A program made the position numbers and the translations under genes. Source: Orientallactaga sibirica (Eukaryota; Chordata; Mammalia; Rodentia; Dipodidae). Taken from it: a stretch of 64,000 nucleotides of DNA. Shown here piece by piece: positions 1-9,647 of the stretch (position 1 is the stretch's first letter; every line of letters starts with the position of its first letter). The notes beneath the pieces were generated by a model. That model searched no databases, was not told the DNA's origin, and saw only the letters and a program-made list of their open reading frames with translations. The stretch spans positions 14,237,501-14,301,500 of the forward strand of contig JAEOAD010000040.1 in assembly GCA_036365145.1 (NCBI GenBank), given 5' to 3'.

Positions 1-60
1 ATCCTCCTACATCTGCCTCCCGAGTGCTAGGATCAAAGACGTGTACCACCACGCCTGGGC
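1..60 (-). mobile_element. B1 SINE, cut by window edge
   Basis: The 5' half of a B1 in antisense, ending in the reverse complement of the B1 start (CCACCACGCCTGGGC). The 3' part lies outside the window. Confidence 0.85.
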
Positions 61-273
61 CCCCTGTCTTTTAAATGTGTGCATTTTATTTGTTCATTAG
101 ACATTTATCGGTGTCTGCTGTGCAGTGAGAAGGAGCAAATTACTGTTTTTACATAGGTGAGCCTTACTCAGGCCCTAGAGTCAGGTATGGAACCGCACAC
201 CCTAACCTAACAAATGCTTCTAGTCATACTGCCATATTGGGGGCAACAAACCACACTTTAAAAAATATATTTT

Positions 274-341
274 GCAGGGTGTGGTGGCACACGCCTTTAA
301 TCCCAGCACTCGGGAGGCAGAAGTAGGAGGATTGCCATGAA
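274..341 (+). mobile_element. B1 SINE, 3'-truncated
   Basis: First ~65 nt of a B1 (GCAGGGTGTGGTGGC onward), stopping after GGATTGCCATGA with no poly(A). It abuts an antisense B2, and the pair is bracketed by one target-site duplication (ACCACACTTT at 250-259 and 559-568). Confidence 0.85.
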
Positions 342-344
342 TAT

Positions 345-556
345 AAATATATATATATTTACTTATTTATTTGAGAGAGAAAGAAAGAGGCAGATAGAGA
401 AAGAATGGGCACACCAGAGCTTCTAGTCACTGCAAATGAACTCCAGACGCATGCACCACCTTGTACATCTGGCTTATGTGAGTCCTGGGGAATTGAACCT
501 GAGTCCTTAGGCTTCACAGGCAAGCGCCTTAACTGCTAAGCCATCTCTCCAGCCCC
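345..556 (-). mobile_element. B2-family SINE
   Basis: Antisense full-length B2: T-rich tail, GAGAGAAAGAAAGAGG, body, and the reverse-complement 5' end TAAGCCATCTCTCCAGCCCC. It shares its target duplication with the B1 fragment before it. Confidence 0.93.
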
Positions 557-568
557 AGACCACACTTT

Positions 569-1367
569 TTTCTTGGGATGACAGAGATAAAATATACCAA
601 CCACACAAAGCAATCATAAGTTTCTGGAATGTTGATTTATTACTAAAATCCATTTTATGGTGAGGGAAAAAAATCTGAGTTAAAATACCAACATTATGCC
701 AAGAGAGAAAAATTACAATTTTCTTCTTCAATCAACTGATATTGGAGACGATAACATCATCAGAAGTGTGGGTGAAAAGAAACCAGAAATCGTTATGTTT
801 CAATTTAATTCCAGGCAAGGCATTCCTATCAGAAAACAGAAAAAGAAAGCAAAATGGGGAATTATATAATGCTGGACAGGCATCACTGTTCATCCAACAA
901 ACACGTGTTGGTCACCCAGGACCCAGGGAGACACAAAGACCTAGGAAAATCTCAGAACAGAGCTCATGTGTAATCAGCCAAGTCCGTACTAGCTGGTAGA
1001 ATATTGAAATCCTTCCGTACTGATTTTTAAAAAGCACCCCCTGACCAGCTCCTAAGTGCCTCTGTATTCCCACCCACGCCCCCAGACACCTCACATTCTT
1101 AGATCGAGCAATTACAGGTTGAATGCTGAGCACAGCAGAGGACCTTCAGACCTGGGCTTTTAAGGTTGTTAGCTGTTTTCAGTAATACCCCCTGCTAGCT
1201 CTGTAGTGAAGGGAGGCATGTAAAGGTGCTGTTAGCGAGGCAGTATGGGAATGAGCCACTCTACAGATGAGCACCGGTCGCTGAACACCCGCTGTGAGGG
1301 AACTGGTTTGTAGCACAGGAAGGAGAGGTAGGTGAGTCAATTAGTCAATTATATCTGGTATCTATTG
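569..1367. other. Single-copy-looking DNA
   Basis: About 800 bp without a recognisable SINE, LINE or LTR. The 85- and 73-codon open frames on opposite strands show no family signature, and I do not call them genes. Confidence 0.5.
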
Positions 1368-1507
1368 TTTTTTTTTTCAAGGTAGGATCTTGCTCTAGCC
1401 CAGGCTGACCTGGAAGTCACTATCTAATCTCAGGGTGGCCTCGAACTCACAGCAGTCCTCCTACCTCTGCCTCCCGAGTGCTAGGATTAAAGGCGTGCTG
1501 CCCAGCC
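1368..1507 (-). mobile_element. B1 SINE
   Basis: Poly(T), then CAAGGTAGGATCTTGCTCTAG, through to GATTAAAGGCGTGCTGCCCAGCC. A small deletion removes part of the 5' end (CACCACG missing). Confidence 0.9.
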
Positions 1508-1560
1508 TCTCTCATGCAATGGTTCTTTATACATTTTATTACCGTTATGTTAGTAAGGAC

Positions 1561-1700
1561 TTTTTTTTTTTTGGTGGGGTCTCACTCTAGCCCAGGCTGA
1601 TGTGGAACTCACTCTGTACTCCCAGGCTGGCCTTGAACTCACGACCCATGATCCTCCTACCTCTGCCTCCTGAGTGCTGGGATTAAAGGAGTGAGCCACT
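1561..1700 (-). mobile_element. B1 SINE
   Basis: Antisense B1 with an 11-T tail. It is more diverged than its neighbour and lost its last ~12 5' bases (ends GTGAGCCACTT). Confidence 0.88.
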
Positions 1701-1974
1701 TGTGTTTTACTCTCATGAACTACTTGACGATGACTGTCTCGGTGAATAAAGGAAGCTTCTGAATATTTACCTAAACCGATTCCTAGAAGTGAAGTGATTA
1801 CACGTATGGTATAAAACCCTTTGTTACTTAATCGTCCTTGTTTTTCAATAGTCCTCTGTAAGTCTTTTGTCCATAAAGTGAGAAAGATGCCTATCTGATT
1901 CTCACTGCCAGGCTGTGTGTTAACAAACCTCCCTCCCCTGTGGATTGTGAGGACGAAGGAGCTAATGCGTGGTC
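1701..1974. other. Single-copy-looking DNA
   Basis: AT-rich, with no motif or repeat that I recognise. Confidence 0.4.
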
Positions 1975-2240
1975 CCGCAGTATTTATTGAACACCTTCAT
2001 TGCCCCAGGTGTACTGCATCAGGTGCCGGGAATGGAATACAAAGTGAGATAGAATACAGATGCTGCCCTGGTGGGACTTCCGGTGAAAGTGGAAACTCAC
2101 GGAAGGGGGCGGGGCGGGTAGTTACGAACTGGGTGATATTTGAGCGCAGAGAAGCACCCACATCTGTACAGTGATCTCTGGCGGCTTCCTCAGAGAGGCG
2201 GCCATTAGGTTGTGAAGCATCAGGTTCAGAAGGGAAGGGA
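1975..2240 (+). mobile_element. Ancient mammalian repeat, tentatively L2-type
   Basis: It begins TATTTATTGAACACCTTC, continues with GTGCCGGGAATGGAATACAAAG, then a 'dose of gain' GCCCTGGTGGGACTTCC block. This order matches an old mammal-wide repeat read from memory; the family name is uncertain. Confidence 0.4.
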
Positions 2241-2244
2241 AATG

Positions 2245-2335
2245 GGTGTGCCCATTCTCCCTCTCTCTTTCTATCTCTCTCTCTCTCAATTAAAGTAAAT
2301 AATAAATAATTTAAAAAAAAAAAAAAGAAAGAAAA
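2245..2335 (+). mobile_element. B2-family SINE, 5'-truncated
   Basis: Only the 3' end remains: GGGTGTGCCCATTCTCC, the CT run and an AATAAATAATTTAAAA tail. Confidence 0.75.
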
Positions 2336-2346
2336 GTAGCTAAAGG

Positions 2347-2532
2347 AAAACTGGGGAGATGGCTCATCCACTAAAAGGCTAGCTTGCAAAGCTTACAGCT
2401 GTGTTTGATTCCCACCAGAGCCCATGTAAAGGCAGATGCGCAAAATGGCACATGTGTCTGGAGTTCATTTGCAGTGGCAAGAGGTCCTAGCACATGTCCC
2501 TCCCCCATGCAAGTAAATATCAATTAATTTAA
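2347..2532 (+). mobile_element. B2-family SINE, older copy
   Basis: Starts ACTGGGGAGATGGCTCATCC; the body is intact to TTGCAGTGGCAAGAGG. The tail runs into an antisense B2, so the two are tail to tail. Confidence 0.88.
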
Positions 2533-2714
2533 ATATTTTATGTATTTACTTGAGAGAAAGAGAGAATGGGTGCACCAGGGCCTCCAGTCACTGAAAATGA
2601 ATTTCACTCGCATGTGATACCTTGTTATCGGCTTTAGGTGGATGTTGGGGATTCAAACTCCAGCGTTTGGCTTTATAGGCAAGCGCCTGAACGGCTAAGC
2701 CGCCTCTCCAGCCC
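2533..2714 (-). mobile_element. B2-family SINE
   Basis: Antisense copy ending GGCTAAGCCGCCTCTCCAGC. It is tail-to-tail with the previous B2, giving an inverted repeat of about 180-bp arms. Confidence 0.9.
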
Positions 2715-2726
2715 AATAAAAATATG

Positions 2727-2805
2727 TTTTGTTTTGTTTTGTTTTGTTTTGTTTTGTTTTGTTTTGTTTTGTTTTGTTTTGTTGTGTTGTGTTTTGTTTT
2801 GTTTT
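2727..2805. repeat. (TTTTG)n microsatellite
   Basis: About 15 units of GTTTT with a short GTTGTGTTGTG interruption. It is the expanded tail of the following antisense B1. Confidence 0.95.
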
Positions 2806-2956
2806 CCCCCTCCAGCTAGGGTCTCACTCTAGCTCAGGCTGACCTGGAATTCACCATGTAGTCTCAGGGTGGTCTCGAACTCACGGTGATCCTCCTACCT
2901 TTGCCTCCCGAGTGCTGAGTGCTGGGATTAAAGGCATGCGCCACCACGCCCAGCCT
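2806..2956 (-). mobile_element. B1 SINE
   Basis: Antisense full-length B1 with a small tandem duplication (GAGTGCTGAGTGCTGGG) near its 5' part. It pairs with the sense B1 at 3007-3159. Confidence 0.92.
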
Positions 2957-3006
2957 AATAAAAATATTTTTAAAAGAGAAAAAAATAAACTAAAAAAGGG
3001 GGCTAG

Positions 3007-3159
3007 GGCCAGGCATGGTGGCGCATGCCTTTAATCCCAGCACTCAGGAGGCAAAGGTAGGAGGATCACCATGAGTTCGAGACCACCCTGAGACTACATG
3101 GTGAATTCCAGGTCAGCCTGAGCTAGAGTGAGACCCTACCTGGAGGGGAAAAAAAAGGA
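3007..3159 (+). mobile_element. B1 SINE
   Basis: Sense full-length B1 (GGCCAGGCATGGTGGC to ACCCTACCTGGAGGGG). It is inverted relative to the previous B1 with a ~50 bp spacer. Confidence 0.93.
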
Positions 3160-3163
3160 AAGG

Positions 3164-3245
3164 GAGGTTAGGGAGATGGCCTGACACTCGCCCCCCCACA
3201 CACGGGTGCCTCACAAATAAATAAAAATATATAATTTTTAAAAAG
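3164..3245 (+). mobile_element. B2-family SINE, internally deleted
   Basis: Begins GAGGTTAGGGAGATGGCC and jumps to a CA-rich remnant and an AATAAATAAAAAT tail; most of the body is missing. Confidence 0.6.
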
Positions 3246-3251
3246 ACTCTA

Positions 3252-3489
3252 GGGCTGGAGAGATGGATTAGCAGTGAAAGCACATGCCTGCGAAACCTAA
3301 GGACCCAGGTTCAATTCTCCAGGACCCATGTAAGCCAGATGCACATGGTGGCACATGCATCTGGAGTTTGTTTGCAGTGGCAACAGGCCCTGGTGTGCCC
3401 ATTCTCATGCTCTGCCTCTCTTTCTCTCTCTTCCTCTCTCTGTCTCTAATAAATAAATAAAAATAAAAAAATCTTTAAAAAAAAAAAAG
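3252..3489 (+). mobile_element. B2-family SINE, full length
   Basis: Complete from AGGGCTGGAGAGATGG to the tail; flanked by AAAAAGACTCT (3241-3251 and again from about 3484), a clean target duplication. Confidence 0.95.
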
Positions 3490-3495
3490 ACTCTA

Positions 3496-3806
3496 AGCTG
3501 AGGTCAGATGGAGAAAGATTTTGGAAAAGGAGTGGAGAAGTTTGGAGATGGGCCAATTGAAAGAGGACAAAATTCAGGTCAGGAAGAAAATGGTAAGAAG
3601 TGTAATGCAGCAAGCCAGATATTCAGGCAGGGCTCTGAGGCCCAGGAGCGGTGTGCACACGATGGGGGTGTGGGCGGGGAGGGGAACAGAAGTCTCAGAC
3701 TGGCCCAGGTCACTCCACTGAGAGTGCATTACAAGGATGAAGATGTCATTGCTTGTGAGTTAACCACATGGAAAGGACAAGCATGTTAAATAAAAACTAT
3801 AGAGAA
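3496..3806. other. Single-copy-looking DNA
   Basis: Purine-rich on the plus strand (AGATGGAGAAAGATTTTGG and similar). It keeps a 93-codon frame open (3508-3789), which resembles no protein I know. Confidence 0.4.
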
Positions 3807-4003
3807 GGCTGAAGAGATGGCTTAGTAGTTAAAGCGCTTGCCAGTAAGTCAAAGGACCCAGGTTTGATTCCCCAGACCCACATAAGCCAGATGTACAAGG
3901 TGGTGCATGTATCTGGAGTTCCTTTGCAGCAGCTGGAGGCCCTGGTGTGCTCATTTCTCTCTCTCTCTCTCTCATAAATAAATAAAAATAAAATACTTTT
4001 TAA
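3807..4003 (+). mobile_element. B2-family SINE
   Basis: AAGGCTGAAGAGATGGCTTA to an AAATAAAAATAAAATAC tail; the CT run is pure (TCTC)n. Confidence 0.92.
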
Positions 4004-4324
4004 ACATTAAAAGAAGAACGAGAAGGAGCCATTGTTTTGGATTAGGCTCCTGCATCAGACCAAGGTAAAAATCAAAACTGGAATCGCTCCGGCTGAAGTC
4101 GCACATTAGCAGTGTGAGGCTAAGCTGTTTTGTGATCTTCCTAGAGAAGCTTAGCAATGACAGCCAAATTCCCAGACCAGCCAGTTTCAGTCAGCAAGAT
4201 AATGAAGTCCCCCTGCTTTAACCCTCCACAAGATCACCTGAAGTACCTGACACAACAATTCTGTCCTCCTGCTATCACCATACAAGGAGAGTGACTTTGA
4301 AATGACCACCCTGCCTCTCTGTGT
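4004..4324. other. Single-copy-looking DNA
   Basis: About 320 bp with nothing that I can assign. Confidence 0.4.
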
Positions 4325-4526
4325 TTTATTTTATTTATTTGAGAGAGAAAGAAAGAGAGAAGCGGTTAGATGGTGGGGAGGGAAAGAATGGGCCCATCAG
4401 GGCCTCCAGCCACTTGAACTCCAGACGCATGCGCCACCTTGTGCGTCTGGCTTACGTGGGTCCTGGAGAATTAAACCTGGGTCCTTTGGCTTTGCAGGCC
4501 TTAACCACTAAGCCATCTCTCCAGCC
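4325..4526 (-). mobile_element. B2-family SINE
   Basis: Antisense copy, TTTATTTATTTGAGAGAGAAAG to ACTAAGCCATCTCTCCAGCC, missing ~10 bases in the AGGCAAGCGCC region. Confidence 0.92.
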
Positions 4527-4657
4527 TCTCTCTGCTTTTTTTTTAAACTTTGTTCAGCCCTTATCTGTCTATAAAATAAACAGCATAGCTTATTGGAACA
4601 CTTACTTTGATTTTATGGACTTAAGTGTCATCCCATTCTAACATCAAAAATAAGACC

Positions 4658-4792
4658 AGTCCTGGCGGGGTGGCAGCACTTGGGAGACAGAGGTAGGAGG
4701 ATCATCGTGAGTTTGAGGCCACCCTTAGACCACATAGTAAATTCCAGGGCTCTAGTGAAACCCTAACTCGAAAAACCAAAAACTAAAAGTAA
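4658..4792 (+). mobile_element. B1 SINE, internally deleted
   Basis: GTCCTGGCGGGGTGGCAGCAC: the ACGCCTTTAATCCC segment is deleted; the 3' half is intact to CTCGAAAAACC. Confidence 0.85.
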
Positions 4793-4797
4793 AACCA

Positions 4798-4974
4798 GGG
4801 CTGCAGAGATGGCTCAGCAGTTAAAGGTGCTTGCTTGCAAACCCCAATGGCCCAGTTCCCCAGCCACCCACTTATAAAGCTGGACACAAAGCTATATTCA
4901 TTTGCAGTGGCAAGAGATCCTGGCATGACCCCCACACACAAATAAAATTAAAATAAAATAATAAAAAGCAATAA
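4798..4974 (+). mobile_element. B2-family SINE, older copy
   Basis: AGGGCTGCAGAGATGGCTC with 'AAAGGTGCTTGCTTGC' typical of the older subfamily. The CT run is reduced to CCCCCACACAC. Confidence 0.85.
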
Positions 4975-4977
4975 AGG

Positions 4978-5122
4978 GCTGGCCATGGTGGCACATGCCT
5001 TTCATCCTAGCACTCAAGAGGCAGAGGTAGGTGGACCGCTGTGAGTTCAAGGCCACCCTGAGACTACATAGTGAATTCCAGGTCAGCCTGGGCTAGAGCG
5101 AGACCCTACCTTAGAATACAAA
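4978..5122 (+). mobile_element. B1 SINE
   Basis: GGCTGGCCATGGTGGCACATG to CCCTACCTTAGAATAC; the tail grew into (AATT)n at 5124-5149. Confidence 0.92.
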
Positions 5123-5123
5123 A

Positions 5124-5149
5124 TAATTAATTAATTAATTAATTAATAA
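5124..5149. repeat. (AATT)n microsatellite
   Basis: Six units of AATT in the tail of the preceding B1. Confidence 0.9.
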
Positions 5150-5294
5150 TAAATTGCTATAATTTTGTCTTTTGACATGTAGCAAAGAACCTCCACCCCC
5201 AAAAGAATTCCAATAAGCAGGGGTCAATTGGAATGGCAAAAGGTAATCAAAAGCTTTTCCACAGTGTTCAGTAATATCATATCTAATAAAAGTT

Positions 5295-5470
5295 GGCACT
5301 GCCCAGCACTCTTCTAACCTCACTATGTTCAATAACTCCTTCCTTTAAGTGTGGTTCTCCCCCTGTTACAGATAAGGAAAGTATGGCACAATATAATTTA
5401 GTAACTTGCGCAAAATCTGAAGCCAAATTGGATCCTTTGACAGGCTGCCTGCATAGCCCTGTGCTCAGTT
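5295..5470 (-). mobile_element. MIR SINE, antisense
   Basis: Contains CCCCTGTTACAGATAAGGAA and TTAGTAACTTGCGCAAA, the antisense of the MIR 'CTCAGTTTCCTCATCTGTAAAATGGGG' block in outline. It is an old copy that predates rodents. Confidence 0.65.
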
Positions 5471-5671
5471 GCTATAAACCTGGCTGCCCACAGGGTTTTG
5501 GTGAATACAAAAATGTGCCCTTATACCCCACGCTGAACTTGTGGGCCAGGAGTTCCAGTAAAAAGAATTGAGCAGTGCATCAGAAGTGAGAAAGGGGGCC
5601 CAAGGATTGAGCCTGAGCAAGCCTGGAGTGTCATCCCTAACATTGCATGTAACATTAGAAACCTTAGCGTC

Positions 5672-5755
5672 ATCTCCAAGTGAGGTGGTACATACCTGTC
5701 ACCCCCAGCACTTGGAAGGAGGTCAGCCTGGCTGCATAGTGAAAGTCTGCCGGGG
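5672..5755 (+). mobile_element. B1-related fragment, old
   Basis: GAGGTGGTACATACCTGTCACCCCCAGCACTTGG then a shortened 3' half. Strongly diverged. Confidence 0.55.
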
Positions 5756-5767
5756 TGGGGGAGGGGA

Positions 5768-5899
5768 AGCCAGGTGTAATGGTACACACCTTAATTCCAG
5801 CACTTGGGAGGGAGGCCAGGAGTTAGAGGCCACTCTGAGACTATATAGTGAATTCCAGGTTAGCCTGGGATAGAGTAAAACCCTGCCTCAAAAAAACAG
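5768..5899 (+). mobile_element. B1 SINE
   Basis: AGCCAGGTGTAATGGTACAC to AAAACCCTGCCTC and a short A tail; the GGTAGGAGGATC segment is deleted. Confidence 0.85.
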
Positions 5900-5911
5900 T
5901 GGAGAAAAAAA

Positions 5912-6138
5912 AGCCATGGAGACATGGCTTAGTGGTTAAGGCATTTGCCTGCAAAACCAAAGGACCTCAGTTCAATTCCCCAGTGCCCAAGTAAGCCAGA
6001 TGCACAAGGTGGCCCTTGTGGTGCATGTGTCTGGAGTTCCTTTGCAGTGGCTGGAAGCCCTGGCGTGCCCATTCTTTCTTTCTCCCTCCCCCTTCTCTCT
6101 GTCTCAAATAAATAAAAATGAAAATAATTTTTAAAAAA
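5912..6138 (+). mobile_element. B2-family SINE
   Basis: GCCATGGAGACATGGCTTAG; carries a ~10 bp duplication in the body (GGTGGCCCTTGTGGTGCATG). Confidence 0.9.
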
Positions 6139-6139
6139 A

Positions 6140-6290
6140 GCTGGGCGAGGCACCCACCTTTAATCCCAGCCCTCGGGAGGCAGAGGTAGGAGGATCACCA
6201 TGAGTTCAAGGGCACCCTGAGACTACATAGTGAATTCCAGGTCAGCCTGAAAAACAACAACAACAAAAAAAAAAATAAAAAAATAAAAAG
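6140..6290 (+). mobile_element. B1 SINE
   Basis: GCTGGGCGAGGCACCCACC; the GGGCTAGAGTGAGACCCTAC segment is deleted before a (CAA)n tail. Confidence 0.88.
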
Positions 6291-6294
6291 CCTT

Positions 6295-6320
6295 ACACAC
6301 ACACACACACACACACACAC
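6295..6320. repeat. (CA)n microsatellite
   Basis: About 12 CA units. Confidence 0.9.
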
Positions 6321-6404
6321 TCTCTCTTCTGTGTTGTAATTGTCAGCAGTCATTATGAAGAAAGTTTCCCACAGTAGAGATGCTGCTCAAAAACAAAAAT
6401 AGGG

Positions 6405-6612
6405 GGCTGGGAAGATGGTTCAGCACTTAAACGTGCTTCCTTACTGGCCTGGGTTCAATTCCCAAACCACCTACATAAGCTGGACCCACACACACGCAAA
6501 AAAACATATGGCACCAACGTCCAGTGTTCATTTGCAGTGGCAAGACGCCCTGGCCTGCCACCCGCTACCACCACACACATACCCATGTACAAATCAATGA
6601 ATAAAAATTGCA
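6405..6612 (+). mobile_element. B2-family SINE, diverged
   Basis: GGGCTGGGAAGATGGTTCAGC, B-box region GGGTTCAATTCCC, then a CA-rich expanded middle and no proper CT run. Confidence 0.75.
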
Positions 6613-6642
6613 AAAACTGAAGTAATAAATCTTTAAAGAAGT

Positions 6643-6735
6643 CAGGCCTGATGATGCAAGCTTGCAATTCCAGCTGTGTGAGTGGCTGAGGCAGGGGGAT
6701 TACAGTTTAAGGCCAACCTGGGCCTGTCTTAAAAA
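6643..6735 (+). mobile_element. B1-related fragment, old
   Basis: AGGCCTGATGATGCAAGC... GAGGCAGGGGGATTACAG... CCTGGGCCTGTCTTAAAAAA. Murid-like older B1. Confidence 0.6.
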
Positions 6736-6758
6736 AGAGAGAGAGAGAGAAAGAAAAG

Positions 6759-6970
6759 GGGACTGGAGAGATGGCTTAGTGGTTAAGTGGTTAAGTGGTT
6801 TGCCTGCAAAGCCAGAGGATCCCGGTTCAACTCTCCAGGACCCACGTAAGCCAGATGCTCAAGGGGGCGCATACATCTGGAATTCGTTTGCAGTGGCTGG
6901 AGGCCCTGGCATGCCCATTCTCTCTCTCTCTCTGCCTCTTTCTCTCTCTCAAATAAATATATAACAAAAA
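6759..6970 (+). mobile_element. B2-family SINE with A-box expansion
   Basis: GGACTGGAGAGATGGCTTAG, followed by three tandem 'TGGTTAAG/T' units instead of one. The rest is near consensus. Confidence 0.93.
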
Positions 6971-6997
6971 ATTTAAATAAAAGAAATGAAAAGAAAG

Positions 6998-7148
6998 GCC
7001 GGGCGTGGTGGCTCATGCCTTTAGTCCCAGCACTGGGGAGGCAGAGGTACGAGGATCACCATGAGTTCGAGGCCACCCTGAGAATACATAGTGAATTCCA
7101 GATCTGCCTGAGCTAGAGTGAAACCCTACCTTGAAAAACCAAAAAAAG
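6998..7148 (+). mobile_element. B1 SINE
   Basis: GCCGGGCGTGGTGGCTCATG to CCTTGAAAAACC plus an AAAG-rich tail. Confidence 0.95.
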
Positions 7149-7179
7149 AAAAAGAAAAGAAAAGAAAGAGTACAGAGAG

Positions 7180-7243
7180 GGCTGGGATATAGTCAGTGGT
7201 GGAGCCTTTGCCTAGCATGAGTAAGGAACAGTAAATAAATAAC
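7180..7243 (+). mobile_element. ID-like SINE fragment
   Basis: GGGCTGGGATATAGTCAGTGG, GGAGCCTTTGCCTAGCATG: the ID-type tRNA-like head, without B box. Confidence 0.5.
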
Positions 7244-7551
7244 AGTAGAGCTACTTATCTGAATCCATGCTGCCTTCTGGAACGAGGAGAGCCACACTCA
7301 GGGCTCCATCAATCTTCTGAGCACATGGTCGGGACATCTCTTAAATCATGTATCTTTCTTTGCCTTATATGAGAATTATTTGTAACCTTGTCAAAGGCTC
7401 TCCACTAAAAAATAAATTCTTTGAAGAAATTGTGCTATAATTCAGCCATGGATCTCACTGGAGAGCGTGGTCAAACAAAACTATGAACCCAGCAGACACC
7501 AGATTTGTAAAACTGAATTACTGAAAAATAATGGATCCTGGCGCTTTTCTT
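7244..7551. other. Single-copy-looking DNA
   Basis: No recognisable repeat or gene. Confidence 0.4.
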
Positions 7552-7928
7552 TGATTTTTTTTTTAAATTTATTTATTTGTTGGCCACGGTGGCACACACC
7601 TTTAATCCCGGTACTTGAAAGGCAGAGGTAGGAGGATAGCTGTGAGTTTGAGGCCAGCCTGGGACTACAGAGTGAGTTCCATGTCAGCCGGGGCTAGAGT
7701 GAGACCTACCTTGAAAAAAACCAAAACCAACCAACCAACCAAACTATACATATATGAGAGAGTGAGAAAGAGAGAGAGAAAGAAGAGTGCAGATGGGTGT
7801 ACCAGGGCCTCCTGCCATTATAAATTCCAGACACAAGCACCACTTTGTGCATCTGGCTTTACGTTGGTACTGTGTAATCAGGTCATCAGGCTTTGTAAGA
7901 CTTTAACTACTGAGCCAACTCTCCAGCC
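7552..7928 (-). mobile_element. B2-family SINE split by a B1
   Basis: T-rich tail at 7552-7579, then a sense B1, then the B2 body from ATGAGAGAGTGAGAAAGAG to GAGCCAACTCTCCAGCC. The B1 landed in the B2 tail. Confidence 0.85.
7580..7735 (+). mobile_element. B1 SINE inside a B2 tail
   Basis: GTTGGCCACGGTGGCACACAC to ACCTTGAAAAAAACC, then (AACC)n. Confidence 0.9.
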
Positions 7929-7949
7929 TCAAATCAGTTCTTTTTTAAG

Positions 7950-8098
7950 TTTTTTTTTTTTTTTTTTTTTTTTCCCAAAGTAGAGTCTCACTGTAACCCT
8001 GACTGACCTGGAACTCACTCTGTAGTGAACCCATAACAATCCTACTACCTCTGCCTTCTCAGTGCTGAGATTAAAGGTGTGCACCGCTAAGACTGGCT
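7950..8098 (-). mobile_element. B1 SINE
   Basis: 25-T tail then CCCAAAGTAGAGTCTCACTG; diverged copy ending ACCGCTAAGACTGGCT. Confidence 0.88.
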
Positions 8099-8499
8099 TG
8101 ATCGTTTTCTTTTATTTTATCAGAACACGTTTTGTCTCAAAGAAACCTGATGTCATCATTATTACTATTGTAATACATTTATATAATCCAAATCCGTGTT
8201 AATCCTCAGCGAGAATACCATTGACCTTTGCATTGTTTTACGTTTTCCTTCTGATCAGATAAAAACACAAAAAGTCACATTGCTGCCCCAGGAGTTAGAA
8301 ATACTTCAAGTCCACAAGTCTTAAATGGTTGAGTAAATACTAGGAGTAAATATGTGTTTAACACAAGAAAGAGTGCAGATAAATCAGGCAGGTTTGCTGA
8401 ATGTTGGGAGACTGGGAGACAATTGTCTGGATGTATGGGCAGTTCTCAACATTAGCAAGCCAATGATCTCAGATTTGGGTCCAAGTCCTACTCTTTAAT
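8099..8499. other. Single-copy-looking DNA
   Basis: AT-rich, with no repeat that I recognise. Confidence 0.4.
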
Positions 8500-8629
8500 T
8501 GTTTTTTGTTTGGTTTTGTTTTGGTTTTGTTTTTTCAAGGTAGGGTCTCACTCTAGCCCAGGCTGACCTGGCTGGCCTTGAACTCACAGTGATCCTCCTA
8601 CCTCTGTCTCCCAAGTGCTACGCCCAGCT
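8500..8629 (-). mobile_element. B1 SINE, two internal deletions
   Basis: TTCAAGGTAGGGTCTCACTC; lacks the AATTCACTATGTAGTCTCAGG part and the GGGATTAAAGGCGTGCGCC part. Confidence 0.85.
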
Positions 8630-8657
8630 AATATATTTTTTTTGAAATGTATGCTCG

Positions 8658-8800
8658 AGCCGGGCGTGGTGGTACACGCCTTTAATCCAAGTACTGAGGT
8701 AGAAGGATGGCTGTGAGGTCAAGGCCAGCCTGAGACTTAGTGAATTCCAGGTGAGCCTGGGCTAGAGCAAGAGCCTATCTTGAAAAAGAAATTAAAAATT
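8658..8800 (+). mobile_element. B1 SINE
   Basis: GAGCCGGGCGTGGTGGTACAC; lacks CACTCGGGAGGC. It lies 28 bp from the antisense B1, forming an inverted pair. Confidence 0.9.
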
Positions 8801-8815
8801 AAAGAACACACTTAA

Positions 8816-8994
8816 GGGCTGGAGACATGGTTCAGAGGTTGAAGGCACTTGTTTGCAAAGCCTGACAACCCGGGTTCTGCTCCCTAGTACCCACGTAAAG
8901 CTAGATGCACAAAGTGGTGCATGCATCTGGAGTTTGTTTTTAGTTGCAGTAAGCCCTGGTGTACCCATTCTCTCCCTCTCTCTTGCTCCTTATA
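8816..8994 (+). mobile_element. B2-family SINE, older copy
   Basis: GGGCTGGAGACATGGTTCAG with 'GAAGGCACTTGTTTGC' and CTTGCTCCTTATAAATAAA tail start. Confidence 0.9.
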
Positions 8995-9039
8995 AATAAA
9001 TAAATAAATAAATAAATAAACAAACAAACAAATAAATAA

Positions 9040-9082
<43 letters not shown>
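8995..9082. repeat. (AAAT)n, (CAAA)n and (TA)n tail
   Basis: B2 tail expanded into AATA and CAAA units, then about 15 TA units (9044-9080). Confidence 0.9.
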
Positions 9083-9089
<7 letters not shown>

Positions 9090-9199
9090 TTTACAAAAAA
9101 AGAAGTCCCAAACTTAGGAGAAGGAAGAAGCACAGAAAGCTCCTGCCCACGAGAAGGCAAGATCCAGATAAAGCCAGAAACTGCTACTATGAAGTAATT

Positions 9200-9318
9200 T
9201 TATTAGTTACTTTTCTCCTTTCTGTGACAAAAAGCCTGACGGAAGCAACTCCAGGAAAGTAGATTTCATTCCGGCTCCTAGTTTGGGGCTCCTATAGTCC
9301 CTCATGAAAGGCAAGGCA
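9200..9318 (-). mobile_element. MaLR-type LTR fragment, antisense
   Basis: GTTACTTTTCTCCTTTCTGTG ACAAAAAGCCTGAC ... GATTTCATT is the antisense of the MaLR LTR 3' end. It is cut by the B1 that follows. Confidence 0.5.
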
Positions 9319-9448
9319 GAAGCTGGGTGTGGCGGGGCACCCCTTGAATCCCAGCACCCGGAAGGCTTGTGGTGTGAGGCGTGCCATGAGTTCAAGGCCA
9401 CCCTGAGTTCAGCCTGGCCTAGAGTGAAGCCCTATCTCCAAAAACAAA
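9319..9448 (+). mobile_element. B1 SINE
   Basis: GCTGGGTGTGGCGGGGCACC; lacks the ACTACATAGTGAATTCC block. Confidence 0.85.
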
Positions 9449-9449
9449 A

Positions 9450-9512
<63 letters not shown>

Positions 9513-9598
9513 GAAGGAAGGGAGAGAGGGAGAGAGGGAGAGAGGGAGAGAAAGAGAAAGAAAGGAAGGAAGGAAGAAGAAAAGAAAGGGAAGGCAGA
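9449..9598. repeat. (GAAA)n / (GAGG)n purine tract
   Basis: About 150 bp of uninterrupted purines: ~15 GAAA units, then GGAA, GAGAGGGA and GGAAGAA units. It arose from the B1 tail. Confidence 0.95.
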
Positions 9599-9647
9599 GC
9601 AGCAGGAGAAAGATGTGTACTGTGTCTTAGCTGGCTCCTTCCTTTTT

